Assembly: GCA_030272585.1 (NCBI GenBank)
Contig: BSYQ01000003.1
Span: 5,704,001 to 5,768,000 of the forward strand
Length of the DNA stretch: 64,000 bases
Direction: 5' to 3'
From: Bryopsis sp. KO-2023
Taxonomy: Eukaryota; Chlorophyta; Ulvophyceae; Bryopsidales; Bryopsidaceae
Shown here: positions 34,901 through 46,939 of the stretch, one piece after another
Position numbering within the stretch: position 1 is the stretch's first letter
Layout: each line of letters starts with the position of its first letter
Notes under the pieces: model-generated
What the model saw: only the letters and a program-made list of their open reading frames with translations
Told to the model about the DNA's origin: nothing
Database searches by the model: none
Made by a program: the position numbers and the translations under genes

Positions 34901-35787
34901 GGTGCTCTGGCCAGGCAGCTTGCAGCCATGGACGCAGCCAGAAGCAGCGAGGAGCTGTCTGGAGTCATCGACCCAGACAGCTTTGCAGCCATCGGTTACT
35001 GTTTTGGAGGCACTGCAGTTTTGGGACTTCTCCGAGACCAGCCTGATGGCTTGAAAGGTTGGTTAGGTCCTTCGATCGTGATGTGTGTTTTGTTGGGTTG
35101 GTGAATGGCTTTTCCCCACTACGAATTTTTAGAAACTCAGCAAATTTCGTCCCGGATTTCGTTTGTGAAGGTATTGTGGCCTATCATGCTGGCGGCCTGG
35201 AGCCAGCCGGAGAAAAAGTAGAAACATGCAACAACATCCCAGCATTGGTTCAAAATGGAGATGATGATCCAAGCGTCACTGAAGAAGACATCGTCGGATT
35301 TGTGGTGCGTCTGGGGGGTCACTGTTCAGAAGTTGGAAAAAAAAAACACATGGTTCCATCATGTTTTTGGTTTTTTTCCAGCCTCTTGGAATTTCGCTCT
35401 GAGAAAGGATGGAACTGGACTTGAGATATAACTAGGGTAGTTCCAGAGTGGTGGTGATGTTTTCACCTGTCTCGTTTCTTGCTTGAAATCCTGGTGGATT
35501 CTTTACTTCCGAAGTTGGAGATATTTGGCGTGCCCATGGAAAGTGTCTTAGTCACAATCTTGATGCAGGCTGAGTTCAATGAGGCCAGGGCAAACTGGGA
35601 ATTTGTCGACTACGGAGACACTCTCCACAGTTTCACCAATCCACAAAGCCCCAGGAAGGTAGAGGAGGGGGCCAGGGCTGCATACTCCCCGTTCGCTGAC
35701 ACTCGCTCCTGGCATTCAACCAAGACGTTTTTCGAAAAGATATTCAGCAAGGAAACCATGTTGTATCAAGCCTGCCCTTCTGAGTAA
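31933..35787 (+). CDS. Two-domain dienelactone hydrolase-like protein, secreted or organellar
   Basis: Ten exons: 31933-31974, 32288-32350, 32563-32815, 33132-33295, 33571-33744, 34004-34118, 34368-34625, 34797-35057, 35171-about 35304, 35569-35787; 560 residues. Residues 1-23 look like a signal peptide (MGVSRAFVAVALLL...). Two dienelactone hydrolase folds follow in tandem. Domain 2 (about 285-545) has the triad: GYCFGG (Cys425), GDDDP (Asp476), DTLHSF (His508). Domain 1 (about 36-270) aligns along its length (FEGHFAYD against LEGFYAYD; AIDLYGTDV against VADMYGTDV) but has GYSFGG (Ser159), Thr210 for Asp and Asp241 for His, so it is probably inactive. The family hydrolyses dienelactones and other small esters; the natural substrate is unknown. 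The phase-1 junction between exons 6 and 7 joins the domains without a stop, so this is one protein and not two genes. Confidence 0.85.
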
Positions 35788-37968
35788 AGGGTGGGTGTCT
35801 GACAGGTGGGAAAATGGGGGCGGGTTTTTTGTTTCGGGATTCGATATTTTAGGGGAAGCTTGTTGCTGTTTTTTTTTTGTTATTATTGGGTCTGGTTTGG
35901 GAAGTGATTTTTTTGGGGGAGATCATCGTTGATTTCTCTTTGTCCGGAACGGGTTGTTTCAAACTTTGTATCTGGAGTGCGAGTGTCATTTTTCCTTTTC
36001 CTCATCAGCGATGGTATTTCATTCGTTTTGGGGGTGGAATTTGCAATAAAGCAACAGCACATTATTAACTTAGGCGGGGTGACGCATGTGCACAGAGGTT
36101 CCAAGAATGAATTCGAGATTGTGATGTAATGATGATGACATATCAACTGATGTGAAACACCCCCAAAAAAACGTATCCATTCAAATGCCAAAATATTTGA
36201 TAATTCTCTCTCTATCTTTTCTCAAATATTTGAAAAGTGCCATTCCACCGTTGACCCAATTTGAAGCTGCAGATGTTGGCATCCTTCAAGCTCCAGATAG
36301 AATTGTATGCCTGCCTGTCTGTCACACAAACCTGTAGGGAAATCAATGGCAATTAATTGCCAATAGTCCCGTCACCTGCATATCATAGGAGAAACAAACC
36401 ACACAGTTATATCATGTGAGCAACACACAAATGGCACGATAATCAAGATCCAACCCTGTGCCTGATTCTTTTTTGCAAGAAAAAGAAAAAAAAGTGTTGA
36501 AGTAAGCATGCAAGCAATATATTCAAAAAGGCAGAGAGAACTCGAACCTTTCTTTTCATTCCAACAAGGATGCCACATTCTTTTCCAGAAAGAGTGAAGA
36601 ACCCCTTGAGGGAAAGAAACTCAGTCAAGAAGTTTTCTTTAAGGAAAAGGGTCATTTCAAAGAATAAAAAAGAAAAGAACCGGAGTCCAAGATGGCATCC
36701 GATTCTCTAAGAGGAAGGGCTGAAATTATGGACCGGGTTTACAAGAGGCTTTAGATTTTTTTACGGGGAGGTCAAAGTGGTTCGCCAAAGGGAAGAAAGA
36801 AAACCAAATAATCAAATGGGGCAGGCCTTCGCCGAATCATCCTAAGTAGTAATGGGTGGTCAATGGTGGTGGCGAATTGCCAGTGCTTGAATTGTTCAGC
36901 TCAAGAGCAATCGAAGCGGGAACAGGGACAAAGAAATTCGCAGAAATCTGGTTTTTAACCACTCCATCTGCAGGAAATCTCTCCCCAAGATTCCCTCCCA
37001 AAAAGAAAAAGTTTGCACAAAGACCGTTCGTTACACACAATGTATAAGTCAATATCCTACAGCATCTTTCCCCGCGAAAGCACACCAAGAGGACACACAA
37101 TGATAAAACAACATGCCACATGAAAAGAAATTAACTCTGAAAGTGACAACCAGCCAATGTTCTTTTTTCCTACTCCAGGTCAGATTGCGTTCCACGAGTC
37201 TCATGCCACAAACGATTCTTCTGGTGAACCATACAAAAAAAAAAGCCAACGTCTCTTTCCCGTCGAAACATCCCCAAGTCCTCTCTCCATATCATAATAG
37301 ATTCCCAAATCCCAGCTCGAAATTTTTCTTTTTTGCCCGACCAAAGAAAAATCAGGTCTGTTTTTTAACCCCCCTCTTTGAATTTGTGTTTGAATATCCA
37401 GTAGATTTCTTATTCTTCGTGGCATTGCAGTCTAATTCCACCAGTCCAGTAATTTTCTCATGATTTTTTTTCTGACACCCCCTTTCTGTTTCTTTTCTTG
37501 CCTCTTCTTCCCTCCCACCCCCCCACTCTCAAAAAAAAGAAAAGGTTAAAAAAAATACAGATATGTATATATAAATATATATCCAACAACATAATTCCTT
37601 TCGTTTTTCTGACACCCCATCCCTCCTTTCGCTGATTTTCTTTTGTAAGAATTTCAAAAAAAGAAACAGATTCATATCATACAAGATAAATTCATGCACT
37701 CCCCTTTTAACCCCCTCGCTTGTGTGTGTCCTCTCTCCTCCTTGTTTATTTTCTTTTTTTTTCCATTTTAATACCATACAATCAGTGAATCTAAATACAG
37801 CTGAGCATAGCCAAAACAAAAAAACACATACATTAAAGACGTTGATTACCCCTCATCATATTAACATGGATAGAAACAGTCCGGCAACGTGTGGTGGCTG
37901 CCCTTTTCCCCACCCCCACCCCCTCCCCCATTTTCTTTTTTTATCCATCCTCTCCTTTTCCCGAGCAT
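35788..37968. other. Intergenic between convergent DLH and legumain genes
   Basis: No gene supported. T-rich and A-rich runs dominate, with a TATATA run near 37562-37580. The block at 36530-36800 shares ordered words with 12430-12740 (CATTCTTTTC, GAAGAA, GGACCGGGT, GGTTCGCCA), suggesting a decayed dispersed repeat. Confidence 0.45.
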
Positions 37969-40647
37969 CTAGCTAACTACAATTCTCTGGGAAGGTTCAT
38001 GCGATTGGTGCGTCTGGAGGTAATCCTCAGCCTCCTTCTCAACCCGACCACCCCTTCCTCCACACACGTTCGCCACCGACGCAGCAAAATCTTCCACTGA
38101 AATGCCCTCATTGCACAGATTGGCGAAAGTTCGGGAGTATTTCATGGAGTAATCCGTAACGCGGCCGCACTGCTCCTCCCAGTGGCTCATCATACCCCTC
38201 AAACAGTCGAAATCGTCGACAGCAGGCTTTCCGCTGCCTGGTCTGCCCATGTGATGGCTGACCATTCTCTCGACCGCAGCCCCCATGTGGTTTGGCAGAG
38301 GGTGCTTCTCTGAATTACGCATTTGGAGCAAACCACCAACCACAGCGCGAATGTCCATATCGACCTTGCGTCTGTAGAAAGGATAAACAAAACAGCTTGC
38401 TCAACACGTGGGAAGATGTTGCATAATTGTGAGGAACAGCTGCTTTTCTGAAAGTCAGGAATGGAAAACATAGAAAATATATAGAAAAAATCAAACGTCA
38501 AAGAATTTCAGCAAAGTAATTCGCAAAAGCCACAGATGGGGTCAATCGCAACCCATAATCACGGGGGAACATGGGTTTAGTCATCCACAGTTTGATCCTT
38601 TCTTCCGGGTGGGAAAAAAAGGTGGAACATAGAAACATAGGCGATCAGAAACTGAATTTCCCCATCGTGTTTCAGTCAGAACATAACTCTACCTTGCCAC
38701 AAGACTGTTCCTAAGTTCGCTCAACATCACATCTTGCTCCTCCAAATCATTCGTTGTGGATGCCCGTTGCATGAAGAAAACCATGTCAGCATCCCTTTGG
38801 TCCACATGTTGGTTGGTCCCTGGCAGATAGTTGGCAAACCTCACCAAAGGATCGTCCCGTTCGATCTTATGGTTGAACTTGGAAAGGAATTCGTGATCTG
38901 TCAAGGGATCGCCTTCGAACTCAGCTTTCACTTTTTCGGGGTCCTCGTCCACCATGAAATTTGCGACGGTCTCGTTGTCGATTTTGATTTCGCCGTACTG
39001 GAGGACGGCGCTTCCGTAGCCGTGGTTTGCTGATAGGTTCAAAGAAAGAAAAGCATTCGTCAGGGAACCTCCCCAGTCAATAAACGAACTGAGATAGAAC
39101 ACTCCATCAGACTGAAAAAAGCTGAGCCAAGCCAAATATTGTGTACTGATACAGTGGCAAAAAATCTGCCTGGGCGCAAGAAGTGTTTCTAAAAAAGACG
39201 TATGCATGATTCTGCGTGAGCTCCCCATTAAAAGTCAAACAAAGAGCATTTGAAAAAATAACAAAAAGATGCAGAAACTGATCGATATTCTGGTCGCTTT
39301 TTAACCTCACCTTCTCTCCCGGTCTCTCTAGCCACTTTGATAAATTGCTCGTGCAGGGTTTCGTTCAGGGGGTTGAAGTGCTCGGAATCCTCCATCCATT
39401 TCGTGCTGAACAGATCTCCCATGCACGTCCCGATCTGCGACGGCCTGGGCGTGATCGAAAGATCCGAATCTGAACAGTAAGTCGCCCATGAGCTCTCCGT
39501 GGCATTGGCTGCAGACAGAGCGTACACCCCAATATCCTTCTTCAGAAGCCCTTCGAACATGCTGCCAGCCTCGCAGGATTCCATGTAAATGACCATTTCG
39601 TAGAATTTCTTGTCCTTGGCCATTTTCTCCACCACTTTGTTGAATTCATCAGCCCAAATGTAGCTCCCCGCAGGCATTCCAACCAACCCGACGCTCCCGT
39701 GGTCACTGAAGAAAAAGAAAATATCGTCGTTCTCGGTGGATTCGACCACCCGGCCGCTCCCCACGCCTTCCATGCCTTTCTTGTCCCCGGAGAGCACCTT
39801 GTAGAAATTCTCAGCTGACACATCAGTGCCAGTATAATCCTTGGCACACCCTTTGTACACATCGGGGCCACCTGGGGGAAACACATTCACACAGTGTTTC
39901 ACTGCAAAATTGACATGGGGAACACAAAATCACCTCAAATTTAAGTCAAAAACACCAGAAAATCACCTCCAATTACAGTTTGAAAATATAAACACCAGAA
40001 AAACACGAGTGTTCACCTGGACGGTTAAAGATCTTGCCGTAGAACTCTCGTGACTGCCAATAGTTGTTGGCGATATCGTCGTACACCATGGTGATGACAT
40101 GGTCGTCGTCGAACCCGCGAGCCTTCAGCAGCTGATAAGCGTGGCAAACGTCGGACTGATGCCTGTAGTTCCAGTAGCGCCTCGAGCCAGCTACCACAAC
40201 AGCCCAGTGTTCGCGAGTGGGGGGTGGGGGAGGAGGAGCGGGTTGGGGAGGAGGTGCGGCCTTCACATCTTTCGTCCCATCAGCGTTCATGGTAACCTTT
40301 GTATTGCTTGACAGCCCTCCCTCTGTCATGCCTATAAGAACTGAACCCATGCGTTAGCGAGTGTTATAAAATGCCTCTTTGACATCAGAAAAGCGGGACC
40401 GCTCGTCCAGGGACAGGCTTGTCAGGCGCTTGCCAGGATGTCAGACATGAAACGACGACCCATTGACACAAAGGACCGGCAAACTTTCAACCGAACTGAA
40501 AGCTTTTTTCTCGCAGCAGCAACGCGTAGGAGCTGCAGAGTTTTCTTCCAAACCCGACAATAAAATGGAGGGAGGCTCATAAAAATGCGTACCGCGCGTG
40601 CCCGCCACCGCTAGGGTGAGCGCGAAGAACATAGCGATTCCTCCCAT
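37969..40647 (-). CDS. Legumain-like asparaginyl endopeptidase (family C13)
   Basis: Five exons on the minus strand: 40647-40593, 40331-40017, 39871-39311, 39029-38693, 38371-37969; 556 residues. The signal peptide is MGGIAMFFALTLAVAG. A linker of prolines (PPPQPAPPPPPP, near residue 50) precedes the protease domain, which starts EHWAVVVAGS. The catalytic dyad is present: FSDHGS (His181) and MESCEAGSMF (Cys223). RHQSDVCHAYQLL, DDDHVITMVYDDIA and NHGYGSAVLQYG match family blocks. The C-terminal third (CLRGMMSHWEEQCG...) corresponds to the helical pro-domain cleaved on activation. Such enzymes cut after Asn in lytic vacuoles or lysosomes; some also ligate peptides. At 556 residues it is somewhat longer than usual, partly because of the proline linker. 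Confidence 0.92.
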
Positions 40648-41089
40648 TGTGTTTAGCTTGATCTGTGAACGGTCTTCCAAGCAGCGAAGCAAGTGTCGAC
40701 CTGATCCCCCAGCAGTCGAAAATTATCGCACGCTTCGCGGCATCGGCGTCAAATCGTCGGCGGTTAGTCATACAATGGTGATGTGACTCCACCAACAGCA
40801 AAAATATCCGCGTCCTTGGTGACCATACCTTGATCATCTTTTTCTTTGTAGCCATTTGTCATGCGCAAGCCGTCAGACAGCCAAGCCCAGGTGCAATTTC
40901 CCTCTGTAGATTTTTGTTTTTATCCATCAAATTGATCAGTCTCGTTTTGCCCAGTGGCAGCCGTACAACTACGACTATACTGCCTTTTGCAAAACATCCT
41001 CTGCGTTATCTTTTGCACTATGCGTTCCTGCATCGATCAGATTGCGCCGCTCCTCTCGCCGCGTCTTTTTCACGCACCGAGCGGATAAA
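40648..41089. promoter_or_regulatory. Divergent intergenic region, legumain / SLC25A38
   Basis: 442 bp between opposite start codons; no recognised motifs or TATA box. Confidence 0.35.
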
Positions 41090-42960
41090 ATGGGGAAAGA
41101 TGGAAACTCCAGACTAGCGTCGGCGTTATCGGGGTCTGCGGCGGGGGCGTTCGTGAGCACCTGCATCCAGGTATGGTTTTTGCAACATCCAGGTATGGTT
41201 TTTGCAAAAAACAAAACAAACAGCAGGAGAAGCATATTTTCACTCTTCCCCACAATTTCTTAACATGATACTGACAAGGCAGGTGGTGATGGAAAGCCTT
41301 TAACAATGTAACATGTACAGACAGACATGAGAAAAGTAGACCAACACTACTGAAGCATGATATGACTGATGTTTCTTTAAAAACTAGTAATGGAAAATTA
41401 CAAAGAAGTTGCGAAATTGAAAATCGGTGCATGTCCATGTGTGATCAATTTCACATAGATGGAGGCATCCTGATTTGTTCTTTTTTTGTGTGGGAAGCCA
41501 TTGGATGTGGTCAGAACTCGGATGCAAGGGGATGCAGTGAAAGGATTGCTAAGGTGCTTGCAAGCATGAATAATGCCTCGAAAGGGATCTCAAATCTGTA
41601 TCAGTTTTTTTGCTTAATTTTTCTCCCCATTTAATTTTTCCTACAACAAACCTGATGGCTGTGGAATTTATTAAAGTGAAGCCTTAGCATTATGGTTGCT
41701 AGTTATATATATGACCTCCAATGTGTCACCAAATATTTGCTGCATTGTATGTAAGACTGGGAAGATCAGCATTAAGCTGTTGGATTTCCCTGGTAACCTT
41801 TAAGACTTGAGAACGTCCCGGGTTTTTATTTTATTTTATTTTTCGTTCAGTTGTTTTCATTTCTCACTTTCATTTGAAATTCTGATTTCAGGGGACCGAT
41901 TGCGACAGCTAAATTGGTTCATGGGGAAGCTGGCCTGAGGGGTCTATGGCAAGGAACGGGACCAACAGTTCTTCGGCTGTCAATAGGAGCTGGGATTCAC
42001 TTCTTTCTGATAGATTCAATGAAAGCATTTGCCACCAAGGTCAATGGTGGTTCAGAAAACAGCGCTTTGCAGAACGTGGCCATCGGAGGTAACGGGGTCA
42101 GAAACAGCCAAAAAAAAATGAAGAGTGAGATGCAGAAAAGCAGAATGTGAGCCTGTCGTTTTTTCTTGACGAAAATTGAATTCTGTTGAGAATGATGGGA
42201 TCAGGGTGGTGTGTTTTTTTGGGGGGTGGGCAGGTGGTTCCCGAGCGCTCACCACGATGCTGCTGTGTCCTGTGACTGTCATAAAAACGAGAATGGAGTA
42301 CTCGAGGGGTTTATATTCTTCGACGCTGAATGCTGCTATGACGATCGGTCGAAAAGAGGGCATCAGAGGGATGTTCAGTGGGTTGGCGCCCACCATTCTG
42401 ACATCAGCTCCATTCTCCGCATTTCATTACATGTTCTACCGGGAGCTCCAATCCGTGTTTCAGAATCCTGAGAGGCCTACAGCTGGGGTGAATTTTTTTT
42501 GTGGGACTCTGGCGGCTATGGGGGCAACCGTGCTGACTCATCCAGCTGATGTGGTGAGAACTCGGACGCAGCTTGGCTTGGGGGCTAAAGGAAGGTGGGC
42601 ATCACTCGCCACTTTCAAGAGTATCTGCACTACTCAAGGAGCCAGAGGTTTTTCGATAGGTAACGGATATTTTATTTTGGCAAATTTCTTGAAAAGTTCA
42701 TATATTTTGTCTGGAGTTCGTTTTTTTTTTTTTTTTTTTTTTTTGGGGGGGGGGATTCGTCAGAATACTTCCTATTGTCTTGTGATTTGTCTTTTTTTCT
42801 TTTGTTTTTAATATGCAACTTGTTGATGGTTTTATGTGAATCAACAGGCCTCGCTCCTCGAATGATGAAACGCTCTCTACAAACAGCTTTGATATGGACA
42901 ATCTACGAGGAGCTTGCGCCCAAGATGACCTCCGTCATGCAAAAATATCAGGCAGCTTAA
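41090..42960 (+). CDS. SLC25A38: Mitochondrial carrier, SLC25A38/Hem25 type
   Basis: Five exons: 41090-41170, 41498-41553, 41892-42088, 42234-42659, 42848-42960; 290 residues, in frame throughout. It shows the threefold carrier signature: PLDVVRTRMQ, PVTVIKTRME and PADVVRTRTQ, each after the first helix of a repeat, with LRGLWQGTGPT, IRGMFSGLAPT and ARGFSIGLAPR closing segments. VIKTR and the final WTIYEEL favour SLC25A38 over other carriers. The human and yeast proteins import glycine into mitochondria for heme synthesis. In a photosynthetic cell that makes ALA from glutamate the substrate may differ (inference). The first intron begins with a tandemly duplicated donor sequence. Confidence 0.88.
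41164..41207 (+). repeat. 22-bp tandem duplication of a splice donor
   Basis: CATCCAGGTATGGTTTTTGCAA occurs twice back to back across the exon 1/intron 1 junction of SLC25A38, giving identical donors at 41171 and 41193. Use of the second would add 22 nt and shift the frame. Confidence 0.9.
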
Positions 42961-43812
42961 CTACATGCAGAAATGTGACGAAGAAGTTGAAAAAAATGAA
43001 GGAAATCGGATGATGAATTGCAAATTTGGGAACATATGCAGGGATTTATTGGGTTTTTTTATTGGGTACTTTGCGAAATCGACATTGGGGTTAATTCTTT
43101 GAGGATGAGATCTGAGTCATTCACTTTACATGCACTGTATTTATTTGACTTCATGTTCCTGAGAGGAGAGTTGAGGGATTACATTTGTGCAGTTGCTTTG
43201 TCGGAGGTGCTGATAAACAGCCCAAAGTACTTGAAACCCTCCTCAAGATCATGGATCCAGGGGTTAGCCTGAAGTATTGGAAATCCTGGTCAAGATCATG
43301 GATGCTTAGTTTTTGACAGACTGGTGGTCGACAGGCTGGTGTCTATCTTTGGCACTCCATGCTTGCATCATCCTCAGGTTTACCCGTGAAGGGTCCGGTT
43401 GCCTGAAGACCATTCGTGGACTAAAGCGTTGCAGCTTCTCAGCACTTCAATATTTGGAAACTTCCTTAGTGGGGACGGCACCTCCCACCACCACCACCAA
43501 TGCCTTGCAAGATCCAGATCGACTTGGCCGAGAAATCAACTCAAATGACAGAGGTCGATCTGAAAATCGTGGCAGCAAGGCTGTCTAAATCACAGGTTCT
43601 CTTGACTCACCACCACTACCACGGGTCCGATGATACCGCCCCACGAGTACGAGGAAGAGCCGGCTCCAGAAAAGAAGTTCATATGTATGACGTCGAGCAA
43701 CACGCTCTGCAACACGACGACTCCCCTTTTTGTTCACGAAACCAGCGCGCTTTGTTGTTGTTTTTCTCAAACGTCTGCCCTCGCGCGTTAAGGATTCGTT
43801 TCGGTCCGAGCT
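42961..43812. other. Intergenic, small imperfect tandem repeat
   Basis: At 43225-43310 a unit of about 47 bp containing TCAAGATCATGGAT is repeated twice. A frame at 43500-43600 (MPCKIQIDLAEKSTQM) looks exon-like but has no partner. Nothing else recognised. Confidence 0.4.
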
Positions 43813-45525
43813 ATGTCTTGGAACGCTCTAACAGGGGATGTGGATGCTCTCATCGACTCGCTGAACCAGCAAGTCGCGCAGTTGGAGTATGTTTCGGCTG
43901 GTAGAGAGATCCCCTCACAGGATGGTACGTTGCTCAGCACTTCCTTTGCTGTTCCGAATTGAATTTTCGGATTCTCCCCCTTACGCTGAGCAGACCTTTG
44001 CTGCGCCCTTTTCCTTCCCGTAACTCACACACGGCGCTCTTTTGACCCAACCTCCACTGTTCTCTATTGCCGAGATTTCCGGGAGGTGTTTTTTTGCTGA
44101 AAATTCGAGTTCAATCATTGGTCGAGTTTTTTTTTCCTGTGAAGACGTGACGAGTGTTGAATTCTGCGCCAGGGTACGGAGGGCTGATCAGGATTTGCGA
44201 CGACTACATGTTTCGCGAGCAGGGCTTTATCAGCGTATACGTCCCTCCGACGCTCTCATCTCCGACGTCTTCCCCAGCCACGACGTCAAGTGCAGCTAAC
44301 ACTCTCAGCGGTGAGTCTTTTTCCACTGGCCGCATGTCAGACTCCGGCTTGGGAGTGTAACCATTGAAAACAATCGATTTTTCTTTCGTCGGCATATATT
44401 GAGGGGGGAAGCCTGCTCCACTGTGCAAATGAGTGATGGATGGACCACACCTCATTGCACTTATTAAGATATTTAAGGTCCATAGGTTCTATTTGCATAA
44501 CCATCAACAGACTGATTGGATTTCGAAAGCCACCATGTCCACCAGATATCAAAAAAAAATTCCAAAGTTTTCTTCTCATTTGGGAGGACAGGATCAAATT
44601 AGCAACAAGATTTCGTTGATGACTGTCAGCTTCCACGCAGCTTCTGGCGAGAGCGAATGCACCATGGAGTCCTTCAGAGAGTCTCAGTCGCTGGGCCGAA
44701 GGTCAGCACCATCTGCTCCCTTGCCATCAACGGAAGCCAGATCGTCCAAGATGGGGGAGGTCTCCATGTCAGTCAGAAAGTCTGATTCGCTGTCTGGGGG
44801 GCGGTGTGCTCGCTCTCTCAGCAGCCTCCCCACAGTCAGCAAACCATCCTTTCGGTCGCAAGATAGCACTGCTGTGATGAGGCCGACGAGTCAAGTGGAG
44901 CTGCGAGGTGGGGCTGGTGGCAGTGGGACCAGCAGCGGTGGTGGTGCTAGGAATGTCTCGGGTTTTTCGAGGGCTGAGCAGAATTCGAGGAGGAAATATG
45001 GTCAGCAATCCAGGGAGGGCCGGCACAAGGAGGTGAGAAGTCAAGTGGACAAGCTGCAGAGTCAGCTGGAGATTCTGAGATCGGGGGGAGTGCCGGAGGA
45101 TCAGCGGAGGGTGCGGGCAGCTTCGATTGCAGATGAGGCATTTCGAGCAGCTGCAGCCAAGCTACGAGAGAGTAAGCTTGCAATTAAAATGTTGAACAAA
45201 AAACCCGAAAAACTCACAAAGAGTCCAAGACTTCTATGTTAATGCAAACCACTATGCTGAAATGCATTCTTGTAGAAGCTAGGGAGCATATTTAGAAGAA
45301 ATACATGTTTTATTTGTTTGGCTTTTTTCATTAACTTAATGGTGTTCTATAAAGCTTTTTTTTAATGGTTTTTTTTTGGATTTGTTTGGAACAGATGGGG
45401 ATTATTCTGAGGCTGTGCAATTAGCAGAGATAGCTGCTGGAGCATGTCCACCGGATAAACTGGCGGCTCGGGTAAAAATCAACAGGCTGAAACAAGTCGC
45501 AATTAACAAATTGCAGGCCTCTTAA
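43813..45525 (+). CDS. Unrecognised protein with Ser-rich middle and helical C-terminus
   Basis: Four exons: 43813-43924, 44173-44310, 44641-45171, 45395-45525; 303 residues with consistent phases and GT-AG sites. Residues about 1-60 are helical and acidic (MSWNALTGDVDALIDSLNQQ), then YGGLIRICDDYMFREQGF. Residues about 85-210 are rich in Ser, Arg and Gly and probably disordered. From about 220 a helical segment (SQVDKLQSQLEILRSGG) leads to a conserved-looking tail, DEAFRAAAAKLRENGDYSEAVQLAEIAAG, which has the cadence of a TPR or MIT hairpin, and the protein ends KLQAS. I do not recognise the family. A regulatory or adaptor role is only a guess from composition. Confidence 0.65.
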
Positions 45526-46939
45526 ACAGGACGCATCGATCCTAACGATAAAATTTCACAAGCAGACTTTTTTTTTTCTTTTTTTTTTTTTTTTTGGAAT
45601 TCGTGCTCTGTCTTTTCTTGACAAGTTCGCAACAAGGAACAAGAGCAAAATAGTTTTCACTCAGATTATTAAAAAAAGAAAAAGAAGGGGAAAGAAAAAA
45701 GCTTTGTAAAGGGGGGAAAAAAAGACTGGGGAGTAACAAAAAGAAAAGACGATTTAAAAAAAAAAAAACGGAATGGGGAAATATAAAAGAAAGAGGTGAG
45801 GGGTCGGGGAAAACGGCACTGTTTGTCATTGTTTTGGTGATTGTATTTTAATGTAGTTCGAGTAAAAAGGAAAAACATGAATTTTTGTTTCTTGAAAGTG
45901 GCGCTGAAACTGGGAGAGCTCACATGTAGGTTAAAAGGAACAGAAAAACATTTTGGGAAAAAGACCGCAAAGGTTGGTGTTTTTTTGGATGGAAAAATAG
46001 TGCGAGGTGGGGGAATCCCTCTCTTGGACATTGCGGGTGCTGTTAGAGGAGGAGGGAAAGAAAAGAAACGCCGACAGCGAAAAACTGGGGAAAAGGAAAG
46101 GAGAAAGGCAATGAAGATTTGTGATTGGTAAGATTTGCAATTGTTCGACAACGACAAGAGACAAGGGATTATAAAATATTTTGGCATTTGAACGGAGAAG
46201 TTTTTTTGCGGGGAGTAGGAAGTCGGTCCTTTTTTGGGGGTGGTTTCTAGATTGTTCCAAAATGTTGGGAGGACCCCTACAAGTTTAAACATAATTGACT
46301 AATCAAGGAACTGATTTAAAAAAAAACTGAGAAAGCTCTTCACCAGTGTGCACCTCTGCACAGATTGTTCTTTTGGCACGTCCAGGAGAAACTCAGGGAA
46401 AACCAGTTGCCACCCTGAGCAAATTCTGAGACATAGAACTCTGGCAGGAAGTTGCGTTGAAGTTGAGCGCAGGTCCTCGTCGGAAAAAGCGCACTCTCTG
46501 TCGCACAAGCCGCCAAGCACACCTGTGAGTTCATAAAATCTCCACAAACCGTCAAACACGTGGCCCACCTGCCAAGAAGCTCTGACGCTCGAAAAAAGAC
46601 GTCTCAGCCGCACCCATCAGTTACAATCCCACCCAATCAACACACCAGAAACACAGAAGGCCCTTGCACCTTCTCCCTGCACACCGACCCGATCATCAGA
46701 AACCTTGAATACACATCCTTGGATGCGAACTGTATCATCAACATCCTCTTCACAGATTCGCGCCGCCCTGCGCACTCCGCTCAGCTGTGGGGAGGTTCTG
46801 ACAAGCAATTACCAGGAGGTATGTTTGGCCTCCGTATTTTGTGACACTGGTGTAAATTTTCATGGCTGATGGGAAAGAGTAATTTTGCGCCGAAAGAGAA
46901 GAGCACAGTTCTCTGCTTGACGTCTTCATTTGACGAAGC
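45526..46939. other. Intergenic, no gene recognised
   Basis: Homopolymer-rich 3' flank of the preceding gene (poly-T at 45569-45596) followed by about 600 bp of balanced composition (46300-46900) with only short frames on both strands. The latter is probably the RWDD2 promoter and 5' UTR. Confidence 0.4.

Noticed and set aside
42720..42744. Poly-T run as a retrotransposon tail
   Set aside because: It lies inside an intron next to a G run, with no element body or target duplication; many similar homopolymers occur in the window.
46300..46620. Open frames on both strands upstream of RWDD2
   Set aside because: No matching family, no splice continuity with RWDD2; better explained as promoter or 5' UTR.
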